Source: an uncultured Lachnospiraceae bacterium
GTDB taxonomy: Bacteria > Bacillota > Clostridia > Lachnospirales > Lachnospiraceae
Reading direction: 5' to 3'
NCBI GenBank assembly: GCA_910578345.1
Contig: CAJTRA010000023.1
Coordinates: 1 to 42,909 of the forward strand
DNA: 42,909 nt
Shown here: positions 1-7,555 of the stretch, in pieces
Position numbering within the stretch: position 1 is the stretch's first letter
Layout: every line of letters starts with the position of its first letter
Translations under genes and position numbers: made by a program
Notes under the pieces: generated by a model
The model's database searches: none
Seen by the model: only the letters and a program-made list of their open reading frames with translations
Told to the model about the DNA's origin: nothing

Positions 1-134
1 ACCAGATCCACACCAGCTTCCTCTGCCAGTCTCAAGGCATCTCTGGTCGGCATAACGCCGAGCTGTTCGCCATTCTCTCCGATCACGCGCACTTCTCTGT
101 CTCTAATCTGTTCGTTAATGAATAAATCGCTAAT
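1..134 (-). CDS. infC: Translation initiation factor IF-3, N-terminal part (runs off the window)
   Basis: The frame gives SDLFINEQIRDREVRVIGEN followed by GEQLGVMPTRDALRLAEEAG, the characteristic IF-3 N-terminal domain; the rest lies beyond base 1. IF-3 binds the 30S subunit and checks the start codon and initiator tRNA. Two in-frame ATGs (147-149 and 153-155) sit directly behind the U-tract of an attenuator and have no ribosome site. GGAGG at 143-147 instead lies 8 bases before ATT at 132-134. I therefore place the start at AUU, as in enterobacterial infC, where the rare start lets IF-3 limit its own translation. Family call is very sure; the AUU start is inferred from spacing. Confidence 0.9.
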   Translation of the reverse strand, partial: MSDLFINEQIRDREVRVIGENGEQLGVMPTRDALRLAEEAGVDL

Positions 135-337
135 GGTTCTACCCTCCATACCCATAAAAAATAAAAAGTGGATAGCATATCTATCCACTCGTCAATTCAC
201 TCTACACACAATTCCCTACTCTGCCCCTATGGCAGACATATCGGAACAAATCTTGTATTATGAACGCTTGCGAACTTAATTGTTGCAAGGTGAGAGTAGA
301 TCCTCTGCTTGATTATCAGTTATATGCTATCGCATCC
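135..337 (-). promoter_or_regulatory. infC leader with competing antiterminator (L20-leader-like)
   Basis: About 200 bases separate the predicted transcription start from infC. The first part of the leader (322-331) is exactly complementary over 10 bases to 171-180, which is the loop plus one arm of the attenuator hairpin, so the two pairings exclude each other. A second match pairs CTACTCT near 294-300 with AGAGTAG near 217-223. Autogenous attenuation of infC-rpmI-rplT by ribosomal protein L20 is established in Bacillus; that this leader answers to L20 is inferred from position. Confidence 0.65.
156..189 (-). terminator. Attenuator hairpin in the infC leader
   Basis: Read on the minus strand, a 9-bp perfect stem (arms 181-189 and 167-175) with a 5-base loop is followed by TTTTTATTTTTT. 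This is an intrinsic terminator located before infC, not after a gene, so it should act as an attenuator. Confidence 0.85.
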
Positions 338-343
338 TTAAAT

Positions 344-372
344 AAATTACCACAAGATTCCTGCTATGTCAA
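344..372 (-). promoter_or_regulatory. Promoter of infC operon
   Basis: On the minus strand TTGACA (367-372) and TAATTT (344-349) are separated by 17 bases, a near-consensus vegetative promoter placing the start near 337. Confidence 0.75.
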
Positions 373-440
373 CTCATTTCTAATTATTTTTTGCTGACCT
401 GATCCTTCCCATCTGGTCTGAATCCTTCCTTCTCTTCCGC

Positions 441-1169
441 CTACTCTACCTGTATCGTCTCCGCGCTGGCTTCATAAGCCTCCATATAATCATAATCGCT
501 TGTCTGAGAATAGGTGATCATATAGCTTTTGTCTGCATTAATGGCAAAGGCGAGCTGTGTAATCTTAACACCGTTCACTTCATAATGACACAGAATACGA
601 AACGCCGGATAACCGCTGATCTGCTCCCGCTCGAAACTATCTACGGCTACTTCGACCGCTTCTCCATAAGCCTCTTCCAGATCCGCTTCCAACTGTTCCT
701 GAAACGCTTCCTTCGTCAAAAGCTGCTGCGAGATATCCTCTTCCATTGCCGCATAATAAATCGCAGAAGCGTCGATCGGATACCGCTTGGTCACATACAT
801 ATCGGCCATTTCCTCCGACGGTGCGAATCCTTCCGGAATATCGAAGGTACAGCCTTTTGTCTTCCGTTTGGATTCCATAACGGACGTATCTAAGTTTTCC
901 TCTTCCAGAAGCTGTGCCGTAAGTTCCCTGCGCGTCTGCTCGTCAATCTCCATCTGCGCCCTGGATGCACTGGTCTGTTCTTTCAGCCTTGCGCTCGCCT
1001 CAAGGGCGGCGCTGGCATCCTCCTCTGTCGTCTCTTCTTTCTCTGCTGTTTCTTCCGTCTGTGCGTCTGCACCTGTATGTACTGTTCCAGCTTCCCCACA
1101 TCCGGCTAAGAGCGCCGCCGCGCATATGCCTGCCAGAAATATTGGCCGCCATCTCCATTTCTTCTTCAT
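441..1169 (-). CDS. Lipoprotein of unknown function
   Basis: A signal peptide with KKK n-region and hydrophobic core ends in LLAGC (Cys24), a lipobox, so the protein should be lipid-anchored outside the membrane. A Glu/Thr-rich linker and charged helical stretch follow. The C-terminal ~140 residues start with CTFDIPEGF and look like a small PsbP/LpqN-type alpha-beta domain; function unknown. The start at 1169 follows GGAGG with a 5-base gap; an upstream ATG at 1181 is part of that ribosome site and is rejected. The gene ends with TAG. Its long leader carries three hairpins (see separate entry). Confidence 0.8.
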   Translation of the reverse strand: MKKKWRWRPIFLAGICAAALLAGCGEAGTVHTGADAQTEETAEKEETTEEDASAALEASARLKEQTSASRAQMEIDEQTRRELTAQLLEEENLDTSVMESKRKTKGCTFDIPEGFAPSEEMADMYVTKRYPIDASAIYYAAMEEDISQQLLTKEAFQEQLEADLEEAYGEAVEVAVDSFEREQISGYPAFRILCHYEVNGVKITQLAFAINADKSYMITYSQTSDYDYMEAYEASAETIQVE

Positions 1170-1181
1170 GCTAACCTCCAT

Positions 1182-1256
1182 GATTCCGTTCTGCGGAATC
1201 TCAAATCACAAGACAAGCAAGCTTGTCTGAGAGAATGCCCGTATTTTGGCATTCTC
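1182..1256. repeat. Three stacked perfect inverted repeats
   Basis: Three short palindromes lie nose to tail: 1182-1200 (7-bp arms), 1211-1228 (8-bp arms AGACAAGC/GCTTGTCT) and 1231-1256 (9-bp arms GAGAATGCC/GGCATTCTC). They occupy the leader of the lipoprotein gene and end right at its ribosome site. None has a U-tract, so they are not ordinary terminators. Confidence 0.7.
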
Positions 1257-1332
1257 TGAAACATTTCGTAACTCTTTGGCTGCGTTCTTTGCTCCTTAGA
1301 GTTTCTTAATGTTCTTCTCAAGCTGATCCAGG

Positions 1333-1365
1333 AAAATCAGGCCATGCCGCTAGTGTATGGCCTGA
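1333..1365 (-). terminator. Terminator after the DUF1540 gene
   Basis: Minus-strand hairpin with perfect 9-bp arms (1357-1365 and 1337-1345) followed by TTTT, 22 bases past the DUF1540 stop codon. Confidence 0.8.
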
Positions 1366-1387
1366 TCTCCCGTGACAGCTTGGATCT

Positions 1388-1702
1388 TTATATCTCTTTA
1401 AAAGTGGAACACTCTGTCCCGGCGCTGCTGCTGGCACCGCCGCCTTTGATGTCCACGTGCTCCGCATGGCACTTGTAGTTACTATTATACACACATTTCA
1501 CTGCTTCGCAATCAATACTGATCGTCCTGCAAGGATGTTCCAGGGAGCTTGTATAAGAATCATCTTTTCTCTGAGCAAAGCTTTCACAGCATGTATCATC
1601 GCAGCATCCTGCATGTTTGCCGCCTACCATGATATCACCCTTGCAGCAGCACTTATCTTTATTGTAGGAACAATTATCCACACCACATTTTAATTCCGCC
1701 AT
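1388..1702 (-). CDS. DUF1540 domain protein, two Cys-rich repeats
   Basis: The 104-residue product has two copies of the DUF1540 pattern: CGVDNCSYNKDKCCCKGDI near the start and CEAVKCVYNSNYKCHAEHVD in the second half, with further CCDDTCC between. DUF1540 proteins are small soluble, probably metal-binding proteins common in spore-forming Clostridia; no function is established. GGAGG lies 6 bases before the ATG. It is a single transcription unit with its own terminator. Confidence 0.9.
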   Translation of the reverse strand: MAELKCGVDNCSYNKDKCCCKGDIMVGGKHAGCCDDTCCESFAQRKDDSYTSSLEHPCRTISIDCEAVKCVYNSNYKCHAEHVDIKGGGASSSAGTECSTFKEI

Positions 1703-1797
1703 AATAACCTCCTGTTCTCCGACGCCTTAGAAGCTTCTGTCTTTACCGCATTTCCCGTCATGCCGCTTCTGACAGCACAAACAATCTGTGAATCATT

Positions 1798-1859
1798 AAG
1801 ACGAAACTTAGATTTTCTTAGGCGGCGTTCTTTGACGCCTTAGAAAACCTTTTCGTCTT
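1798..1859. terminator. Long imperfect palindrome after the GT39-like gene
   Basis: Outer arms AAGACGAAA (1798-1806) and TTTCGTCTT (1851-1859) enclose a second pair, TTTTCT-AGGCG / CGCCT-AGAAAA (1813-1846), with one T/T mismatch. It sits 22 bases beyond the stop of the glycosyltransferase gene and probably ends the thrS operon, though there is no clean U-run. Confidence 0.55.
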
Positions 1860-1880
1860 TCTCACATTTTTATTATGGCC

Positions 1881-3575
1881 TCAAATAGAGATCTTATACA
1901 AATTAAACCAATATCTTTCTAAAAGATAACTGCCCTTCTCCTCAACTTGCAGCCCACAACCGCGCCATTCTTCCACGATCGCATCTCTACTGTTAAAGCT
2001 GCCGATAAACCAGACTGTCTTTCCCTCCTCACACCATTTCTGCAAAACTTCCGTCTCCTCGACCACACCAAAAGGTCTGATGATCTCCTGGATCAGGCTC
2101 TCCGGCGTTCCACACCAGAGATAGCTCTCTGTCTCCTCCGGAAGATAGTAGGCCGTCACAGCCTGCACCTGTTCAAAATTATAGACGACAATATCTTCCT
2201 GCGCAATGGAAGATAATGCCTCGCTCGTCTGTTCCATCAGCAGGATTTTGTACTCCTCTTCTCCCCGGAAAGCACGGTAATCACGCAGTCCAATGACCAC
2301 GACCAGGAAAACTGCTGCCACCGAGAACAAACTGCGGGCTTTGCTCTTTCGGCCAGTCTGCCAGATCTCACCTAATCCGGCTGCAAAACTCAGCCAGAAA
2401 CAGCCCAGTGCCGGAATCATATAGCGATAGACAAAGATCGGCCGCACAAGTAACGATGCTGCAAACCCAAATCCGATCACACCGAGTACTACGAAGACAC
2501 CTGCCGCCATCCATATGCTCCGTTCCTCGTTTACAGGATCCTCTCCGGCATTCTCAACCCTTTCCCTATGATCTACAGCTTTTTTTCCTCCCACTCTCCT
2601 ATTATGAAAGAGTTTCGTCACATGATACAGAAAGACTGCCGCATACACTCCTGTCAGCACGACAGCCAGCACCACATTCAGCCCTTCGCTTGTAAAAGCA
2701 GGTTTCATCAGAAACTTTACGCACCCGCCAAGCGAACGAAAGCTGAGCGGCAGGATCCAGTAGTTGGCATTGACCTTTGTGATCTGTCTGTATAAGACCA
2801 TCAGCCAAGCTGCATAACCGGCCGCAGCCGCACTCACCCATAAGATCCACTCCCAGATTCTCCTCCTGTCTCTCCTAAGCAGCTCAAAGAGCACATACAG
2901 ATAGACCATGACGGCCGCTACAGCTGCAAAATACTGCGTGTAGGCTGCTGCCAGGCAGTAACATGCCATAGCGCAGCCATGTAATCTCTGTCTTATGACT
3001 GTCCGCTTTCCGTCCTTCCTATCCCAGACAGCCTCATGCCCATGCAGAAACGCCGCCGCCACAAACATAAGCGCCCAGCTATACATTCGCACTTCCACCG
3101 TATAGCTGCTAAGCTGCGGCATGGCGATCACGCAGAAAAGAAACAGTCCTCCAACGAAAATATCAAGTCTCCTTCGGATCAATGTCACACTGTAAAACAG
3201 TAAGACAAAATAAGGCATCACAGAGACGATCTTGGCGACTGCCACCGCGTGTACCCCTGGCAGCATTAGTTTACATAAGTCTACAAAAAACTTGACGATC
3301 ATATAGTACAGCGGCGGATGCACATCCTGTGCTGTAAAATTGATCAACTCACCGTAGGTATATTGGATCATTCCTACGGTGAACAGCTCGTCATACCAGA
3401 TATCACTGCTAAAACACAGCGTCAGGCTTCTCAAAAGCATGATCACGCTGATCCCCAGCAACAGATATCCCAGGAAATCCCTGCCGGATATTTTTAACTT
3501 CTGATTCATATTAGAACATGCTCCATCCACTTCCTTGCAAGGCACTCTTCCGGCATGCTGACTGCAGCCTGACAT
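1881..3575 (-). CDS. Membrane glycosyltransferase, GT39/ArnT-like
   Basis: A polytopic membrane protein of about 540-564 residues with an early SDIWYDELFT acidic motif and DVHPPLYYMIVKFF, the layout of GT-C enzymes (PMT/ArnT class) that transfer sugars from polyprenyl-phosphate donors on the outer face. Roughly ten hydrophobic segments follow, then a soluble C-terminal domain. Its ATG overlaps the thrS stop as TAATG, so translation is probably coupled. A second in-frame ATG at 3509 begins MNQKLKISG just before the first membrane segment and could be the real start. The acceptor cannot be deduced. It shares the T-box transcript with thrS. Confidence 0.8.
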   Translation of the reverse strand: MSGCSQHAGRVPCKEVDGACSNMNQKLKISGRDFLGYLLLGISVIMLLRSLTLCFSSDIWYDELFTVGMIQYTYGELINFTAQDVHPPLYYMIVKFFVDLCKLMLPGVHAVAVAKIVSVMPYFVLLFYSVTLIRRRLDIFVGGLFLFCVIAMPQLSSYTVEVRMYSWALMFVAAAFLHGHEAVWDRKDGKRTVIRQRLHGCAMACYCLAAAYTQYFAAVAAVMVYLYVLFELLRRDRRRIWEWILWVSAAAAGYAAWLMVLYRQITKVNANYWILPLSFRSLGGCVKFLMKPAFTSEGLNVVLAVVLTGVYAAVFLYHVTKLFHNRRVGGKKAVDHRERVENAGEDPVNEERSIWMAAGVFVVLGVIGFGFAASLLVRPIFVYRYMIPALGCFWLSFAAGLGEIWQTGRKSKARSLFSVAAVFLVVVIGLRDYRAFRGEEEYKILLMEQTSEALSSIAQEDIVVYNFEQVQAVTAYYLPEETESYLWCGTPESLIQEIIRPFGVVEETEVLQKWCEEGKTVWFIGSFNSRDAIVEEWRGCGLQVEEKGSYLLERYWFNLYKISI

Positions 3576-5545
3576 TATTTCGCATTCTTCTCTTCCTGCG
3601 GCATCTCCTGGCGGATCTCCTTGGTCCGGATCTCCTTGCAGATCTGATCGATAAATGCCTGCAGCTGCTTCACGCCTTCATCCCCGGCATAACGGCTCCG
3701 CACGGATACTGTCTTATCTTCTGCTTCCTGCGCGCCTACCACCAGCATATATGGCACTTTGGCAAGTCTTGCCTCCCGGATCTTAAAGCCGATCTTTTCG
3801 GAGCGGTTATCGCACGTCACATCGATATCATTCCTCGCCAATTCTTTCCTGACTTCTTCTGCATACGCTTCATACTTTTCGGAGATCGGCAGAATACGTA
3901 CCTGCTCCGGGCAGAGCCAGGTCGGGAATTTGCCCGCATACTTCTCGATCAGCCACGCCAGCGTCCGCTCATAACAGCCAAGCGATGTCCTGTGAATGAT
4001 ACTGGGCCGCACTTTGTCGCCGTTTTGGTCTATGAAGTACATATCAAATTGTTCTGCTAACAGGGCATCCCACTGGATCGTGATCATGGTATCTTCTTTG
4101 CCGTATACATTTCTGGCATTGATATCCACCTTCGGTCCATAGAAAGCGGCTTCGCCCACATCTTCTACAAAGGGCAGATCCAATTCGGTCAGAATCTTTC
4201 GGATATGCTCCTCTGTCTCATTCCACACCTCAGGCTCTCCGATATATTTGCCCGGATTTTCCGGATCCCATTTGGACAGATGCCAGGTAATGTCACCTAA
4301 CAGTCCTAAAGTTGACATAACATATTTCGCCAGTGCAATACATCCTTTGAATTCTTCCACCATCTGATCCGGCCGCACGATCAGGTGTCCCTCGGAAATC
4401 GTAAACTGACGCACGCGGGTCAATCCATGCATCTCACCGGAATCCTCATTTCGAAACAGAGTGGAAGTCTCCCCGTAACGGATCGGCAGATCCCTGTAGG
4501 AATGCTGTGTATTCTTATAACAGTAGTACTGGAAAGGACAGGTCATCGGGCGCAGGGCAAATACTTCCTTGTCCTGCTCCTCATCGCCGAGCACAAACAT
4601 GCCTTCCTTATAGTGATCCCAATGGCCGGACATTTTATATAAGTCACTTTTTGCCATCAGAGGCGTCTTCGTTCTCACATAACCCCATTCTTTATCTTCC
4701 AGATCCTCGATCCATCTCTGCAGCTTCATCACCATCTTCGTGCCCTTCGGCAGAAGAAGCGGCAATCCCTGTCCGATCACATCCACGGTTGTGAAAAGTT
4801 CCATCTCCCGCCCAAGCTTGTTATGGTCGCGGCGCTTAATGTCTTCTAAGTGCTCCAGATAGGCCTCCAGCTCTTCCTTTTTCTGGAATGCCGTACCATA
4901 GATCCTTTGAAGCTGTGCCCTGTTCGAATCTCCTCTCCAGTACGCCATCGAGGAAGAGATCAACTTATACGCCTTGATATTCTTCGTGCTCATCAGATGC
5001 GGTCCGGCACACAGATCCACAAAGCCGCCCTGGTCATAGAAGGAGATCTGCGCATCCTCCGGCAGATCTTCAATCAGCTCCACCTTGTATGGTTCTCCCT
5101 TTTCTTCCATGTATTTGATCGCTTCCACTCTGGGTAGGGTAAACCGCTCGATCTTATGACCTTCCTTGATGATCTTCTTCATCTCCGCTTCCAGCTTGTC
5201 TAAGTCTTCCCTGGAAAAAGGCGCCGCATCAAAATCGTAGTAGAATCCATCCTCAATCGCCGGTCCGATCGTCACCTTTGCTTCCGGGAAAAGTCTCTTC
5301 ACCGCTTCCGCCAAAACGTGGGACGCCGTATGACGAATGACCCTCAGCCCTTCCGGGTCATTGGCTGTCAAAATGTTAAGACTGCAGTCTCTGTCAACCA
5401 TCGTCCTTAAGTCTTCCACTTCACCGTCCACTTCACCGGCACAGGCCGCTCTGGCTAACCCTTCCGAGATATCATGGGCAATGTCATAGATACTCATCGC
5501 CTGTGCGTACTCTTTACTTGATCCGTCTTTCAATGTAATTTTCAT
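3575..5545 (-). CDS. thrS: Threonyl-tRNA synthetase
   Basis: Class II synthetase charging tRNA-Thr. The order is: TGS domain (residues ~1-62, MKITLKDGSS), tRNA-SAD editing domain with HTASHVLAEAV, catalytic core, C-terminal anticodon-binding domain. Zinc ligands are visible as Cys in RPMTCPFQYY, His in FTISEGHLIV and His in IIHRTSLGCYERTLAW; FRNEDSGEMHGL is the motif 2 region. The product is 656 residues, normal for the family. The start at 5545 follows AGGAG by 10 bases; an in-frame ATG at 5572 adds MEKERRKKN and is rejected. A T-box with Thr specifier controls it, via a small upstream gene. Confidence 0.97.
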   Translation of the reverse strand: MKITLKDGSSKEYAQAMSIYDIAHDISEGLARAACAGEVDGEVEDLRTMVDRDCSLNILTANDPEGLRVIRHTASHVLAEAVKRLFPEAKVTIGPAIEDGFYYDFDAAPFSREDLDKLEAEMKKIIKEGHKIERFTLPRVEAIKYMEEKGEPYKVELIEDLPEDAQISFYDQGGFVDLCAGPHLMSTKNIKAYKLISSSMAYWRGDSNRAQLQRIYGTAFQKKEELEAYLEHLEDIKRRDHNKLGREMELFTTVDVIGQGLPLLLPKGTKMVMKLQRWIEDLEDKEWGYVRTKTPLMAKSDLYKMSGHWDHYKEGMFVLGDEEQDKEVFALRPMTCPFQYYCYKNTQHSYRDLPIRYGETSTLFRNEDSGEMHGLTRVRQFTISEGHLIVRPDQMVEEFKGCIALAKYVMSTLGLLGDITWHLSKWDPENPGKYIGEPEVWNETEEHIRKILTELDLPFVEDVGEAAFYGPKVDINARNVYGKEDTMITIQWDALLAEQFDMYFIDQNGDKVRPSIIHRTSLGCYERTLAWLIEKYAGKFPTWLCPEQVRILPISEKYEAYAEEVRKELARNDIDVTCDNRSEKIGFKIREARLAKVPYMLVVGAQEAEDKTVSVRSRYAGDEGVKQLQAFIDQICKEIRTKEIRQEMPQEEKNAK

Positions 5546-5581
5546 GTTTTTCTTTCTCCTTTCCTTTTCCATGCTCCCTTT

Positions 5582-5815
5582 TCAGCATTCTTTTCTGCCA
5601 TCATCCGGCATCTGGGCGTTGCCGCAATTATTTCCATTATGGCTCCCATTATCGCAAAACAGGCTGATCCCATGCGTAAGCGGCGCCGTCAATAACCCAG
5701 CACAGATTCCTGCAAGCAGACAAACTGCTCCAATCAAGAGAAAGTCCATTCTGGTAAGCGTCACTTCCCCTCTCGTCAGGTCAGATGCTTTTTGTTTTAC
5801 CTCTGTTATTGTCAT
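5582..5815 (-). CDS. Small membrane protein between T-box and thrS
   Basis: A 77-residue protein, MTITEVKQKASDLTRGE..., with one hydrophobic segment at about residues 24-42 and a Cys/Asn/His-rich tail containing CDNGSHNGNNCGN. I do not recognise the family. GGAGG lies 8 bases before the ATG at 5815, directly behind the T-box terminator, and the stop is 36 bases before the thrS start, so it is translated from the thrS message. An upstream in-frame extension would run into the terminator hairpin and is rejected. The tail could bind metal; this is a guess from composition. Confidence 0.7.
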   Translation of the reverse strand: MTITEVKQKASDLTRGEVTLTRMDFLLIGAVCLLAGICAGLLTAPLTHGISLFCDNGSHNGNNCGNAQMPDDGRKEC

Positions 5816-6120
5816 ACTCTTTTCCTCCTTATACAAACAAAATAAAATCCCCTGCACTGCCATTATGACAATGCAGAGGACGTATTTCCTTTACGCGGTT
5901 CCACCTCGCTTGTTCTGTGCGCTGATCACGGCTTACCAGAACCTCTCATTCGACTGTAACGTAAGTCAACGGACCGGATTGGGGCCACTCAGAGTTAGTT
6001 TTCAAATGCTTCCGGCAAAGACGCTTCCAGCGCCAGGCGTCTCTCTCTGTTACGTTCCACATTCTACTCGTCTCGTCAACATGTTTTCTCTCTGTATGAT
6101 TTGTTCTTTCTCTGTATCTA
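5816..6120 (-). promoter_or_regulatory. T-box riboswitch (tRNA-Thr sensing)
   Basis: The minus strand carries the T-box signature AGCGAGGTGGAACCGCG (5894-5910), which pairs with an uncharged tRNA acceptor end. Upstream Stem I elements are present (GAGTAGA near the base, the AGAGAG/GCTGG apical region), and the specifier loop reads GAAA-ACT-AACTCTGAG, with ACT at 5997-5999, a threonine codon. This matches the downstream thrS. Low Thr-tRNA charging should favour readthrough. Confidence 0.95.
5841..5880 (-). terminator. T-box terminator hairpin
   Basis: Minus-strand stem TCCTCTGCA...TGCAGGGGA (5849-5880) followed by TTTTATTTTG. The 5' arm follows the T-box sequence directly, as expected for the terminator/antiterminator switch. 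Confidence 0.9.
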
Positions 6121-6125
6121 TCCGT

Positions 6126-6154
6126 ATTCTATTCCACATTGGATGAAAAGTAAA
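6126..6154 (-). promoter_or_regulatory. Promoter of the T-box thrS operon
   Basis: TTTACT (6149-6154) and TAGAAT (6126-6131) are 17 bases apart on the minus strand, just upstream of the T-box. Confidence 0.6.
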
Positions 6155-6184
6155 GAACATTTTTGCAACAAGTGCAAATTCCTG

Positions 6185-6332
6185 GTAACAGTTCAGCCAA
6201 GACACAGCGTCTGACATGATATGCTTCTCCTAAGGGCCGTTTGAAAAAAGTAAATTCCTTCGGAAGCAGGAGAAGCATATTATGCCAGGCGCGTCCGGCT
6301 TAACTAAGTGATATTTTGGGCTGAACTGTTAC
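6185..6332. repeat. Nested inverted repeat, 148 bp
   Basis: Outer perfect arms of 14 bases (GTAACAGTTCAGCC at 6185-6198, reverse complement at 6319-6332) enclose inner perfect arms of 13 bases (ATATGCTTCTCCT at 6219-6231, reverse complement at 6268-6280). No open frame of note lies inside. It falls 20 bases after the C_GCAxxG_C_C stop and before the thrS promoter. It could be a MITE-like element or a structured 3' end; I see no clear target duplication. Confidence 0.75.
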
Positions 6333-6351
6333 ATATTCCCACGCTAAACCA

Positions 6352-6819
6352 CTATCCCTTGTTAAGCAGCATCTCCTCGATGATCTTTGACGCACAGGCA
6401 ATGATCCCGGAACAGGGTCTGGACGCATAGTACTCCGGCGTGCGGATCGAGGGCTTCGCACTCTCCTCCACACCGTCAAGTCCAAGAAGTTCCCTACACA
6501 GGATAGAATCATACTCTTCCCGGAATTTGGCGCTCATCTGCCGCACAAGCGCGTAGATGTGCTCCTTCGCCTCCTCATTCTGCGGATCAGAATTGCCCTC
6601 CTTCAGACCGGCCAGCATTGCCATAGAGGACACGGCGCCGCACACTTCCCGCATTCTGCCCACACCTGCTCCCATAGCGCTTGACATTCGAAGCGCAGTC
6701 TCCCGATCCATGCCGAAACAGTCTGCATAGGTCGAAAATACAGATTGTGCACAATTATATCCTTCCTCAAATGTTTTCACTGCGCGCGTAACACGGGATT
6801 CCATTTGCTCCTGCACCAT
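6352..6819 (-). CDS. C_GCAxxG_C_C family redox protein
   Basis: The 155-residue product shows the defining pattern of this family: YNCAQSVF near residue 22, GAGVGRMREVCGAVSSMAMLAG in the middle, then single cysteines in the C-terminal half (ILCREL, RPCSGIIACASK). Family members are small, widespread in anaerobes and suspected to bind a metal or redox cofactor; no activity is established. The ribosome site GGAGG is only 2 bases from ATG but 5 from the following in-frame GTG, so initiation may be at GTG (6816). Confidence 0.9.
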   Translation of the reverse strand: MVQEQMESRVTRAVKTFEEGYNCAQSVFSTYADCFGMDRETALRMSSAMGAGVGRMREVCGAVSSMAMLAGLKEGNSDPQNEEAKEHIYALVRQMSAKFREEYDSILCRELLGLDGVEESAKPSIRTPEYYASRPCSGIIACASKIIEEMLLNKG

Positions 6820-6907
6820 AACCTCCTGTTTCCTTTCCGCCTCTCCACCGATGTTTCAGGCGGCCTTTGTCACTGCTTCCTCTGTCATAGTTTGTCCCGG
6901 ATCCGTT

Positions 6908-7420
6908 CTATGCATTCTTATTTCTGCCGCAGCACTTCTTATATTTCTTACCGCTGCCGCAAGGACAGGGATCGTTCGGATATACCTTCGGCGCTTTATG
7001 GACCGTGGTAGACTCCTTCTGCTCCTTATACAGGTTCTTCCTGGTCTCCTGGTCATAGATATCGTTCCACTCTTCCAGATCATATAACCAGTCTGCACCT
7101 GCCGCAACCATATTCTTATAGAGACGCTCTGTGTCAAATCCAAGCGTTACATGAGTATCCTCTTCCATCTCTTCGATCGGATTCGCCTCTTTTAAACTGT
7201 CATTAATGCCATCCAGGAATCCTGTCATCGTCATAAGATCAACATCATACTTCTCGGCCAGTTCCTTCACGGTTCCTTCCACTACTGTTTCAGGACTCTT
7301 TAAAAGCTCCGCATAGATCTCTTTTTCTTTCAAAAAATAAGCAGACCATAATCTCTGCAGATCACCTTTGTTGGCAGTTTCTGAATACGCCATATCTCGC
7401 CATTGTTTCAATAATGCCAT
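6908..7420 (-). CDS. SEC-C metal-binding domain protein
   Basis: The C-terminus reads PNDPCPCGSGKKYKKCCGRN, a canonical SEC-C zinc-binding motif as found at the end of SecA and in many small proteins. The first ~145 residues are helical and acidic without a motif I recognise. 170 residues. Function unknown beyond likely zinc binding. It has its own promoter and stands 88 bases upstream of the C_GCAxxG_C_C gene, so the two may share a transcript. Confidence 0.88.
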   Translation of the reverse strand: MALLKQWRDMAYSETANKGDLQRLWSAYFLKEKEIYAELLKSPETVVEGTVKELAEKYDVDLMTMTGFLDGINDSLKEANPIEEMEEDTHVTLGFDTERLYKNMVAAGADWLYDLEEWNDIYDQETRKNLYKEQKESTTVHKAPKVYPNDPCPCGSGKKYKKCCGRNKNA

Positions 7421-7494
7421 TGTACTATACCACCTTTATCCTGTAATTATCTACTGCGCCTGCATATACTGCCGCCGCGCCGCATTCGCTACTA

Positions 7495-7523
7495 AGTATA
7501 TACCATTTGAATAGAAAAGTAAA
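7495..7523 (-). promoter_or_regulatory. Promoter of the SEC-C gene
   Basis: TTTACT (7518-7523), 17-base spacer, TATACT (7495-7500) on the minus strand, 75 bases before the ATG. Confidence 0.7.
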
Positions 7524-7555
7524 TTTATATTTCCTTAAGAATTTATGAGACTGCA

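Noticed and set aside
1182..1256. CRISPR-like repeats
   Set aside because: The palindromes differ from each other and there are no repeated units with spacers.
3518..4060. Long plus-strand open frame opposite thrS and the glycosyltransferase
   Set aside because: It lies antisense to well-recognised genes, has unnatural composition and no ribosome site. Many similar antisense frames in the window were dropped for the same reason.
5544..6146. 200-codon plus-strand open frame over the T-box
   Set aside because: It overlaps the T-box, its terminator and the small membrane protein, which explain the sequence better.
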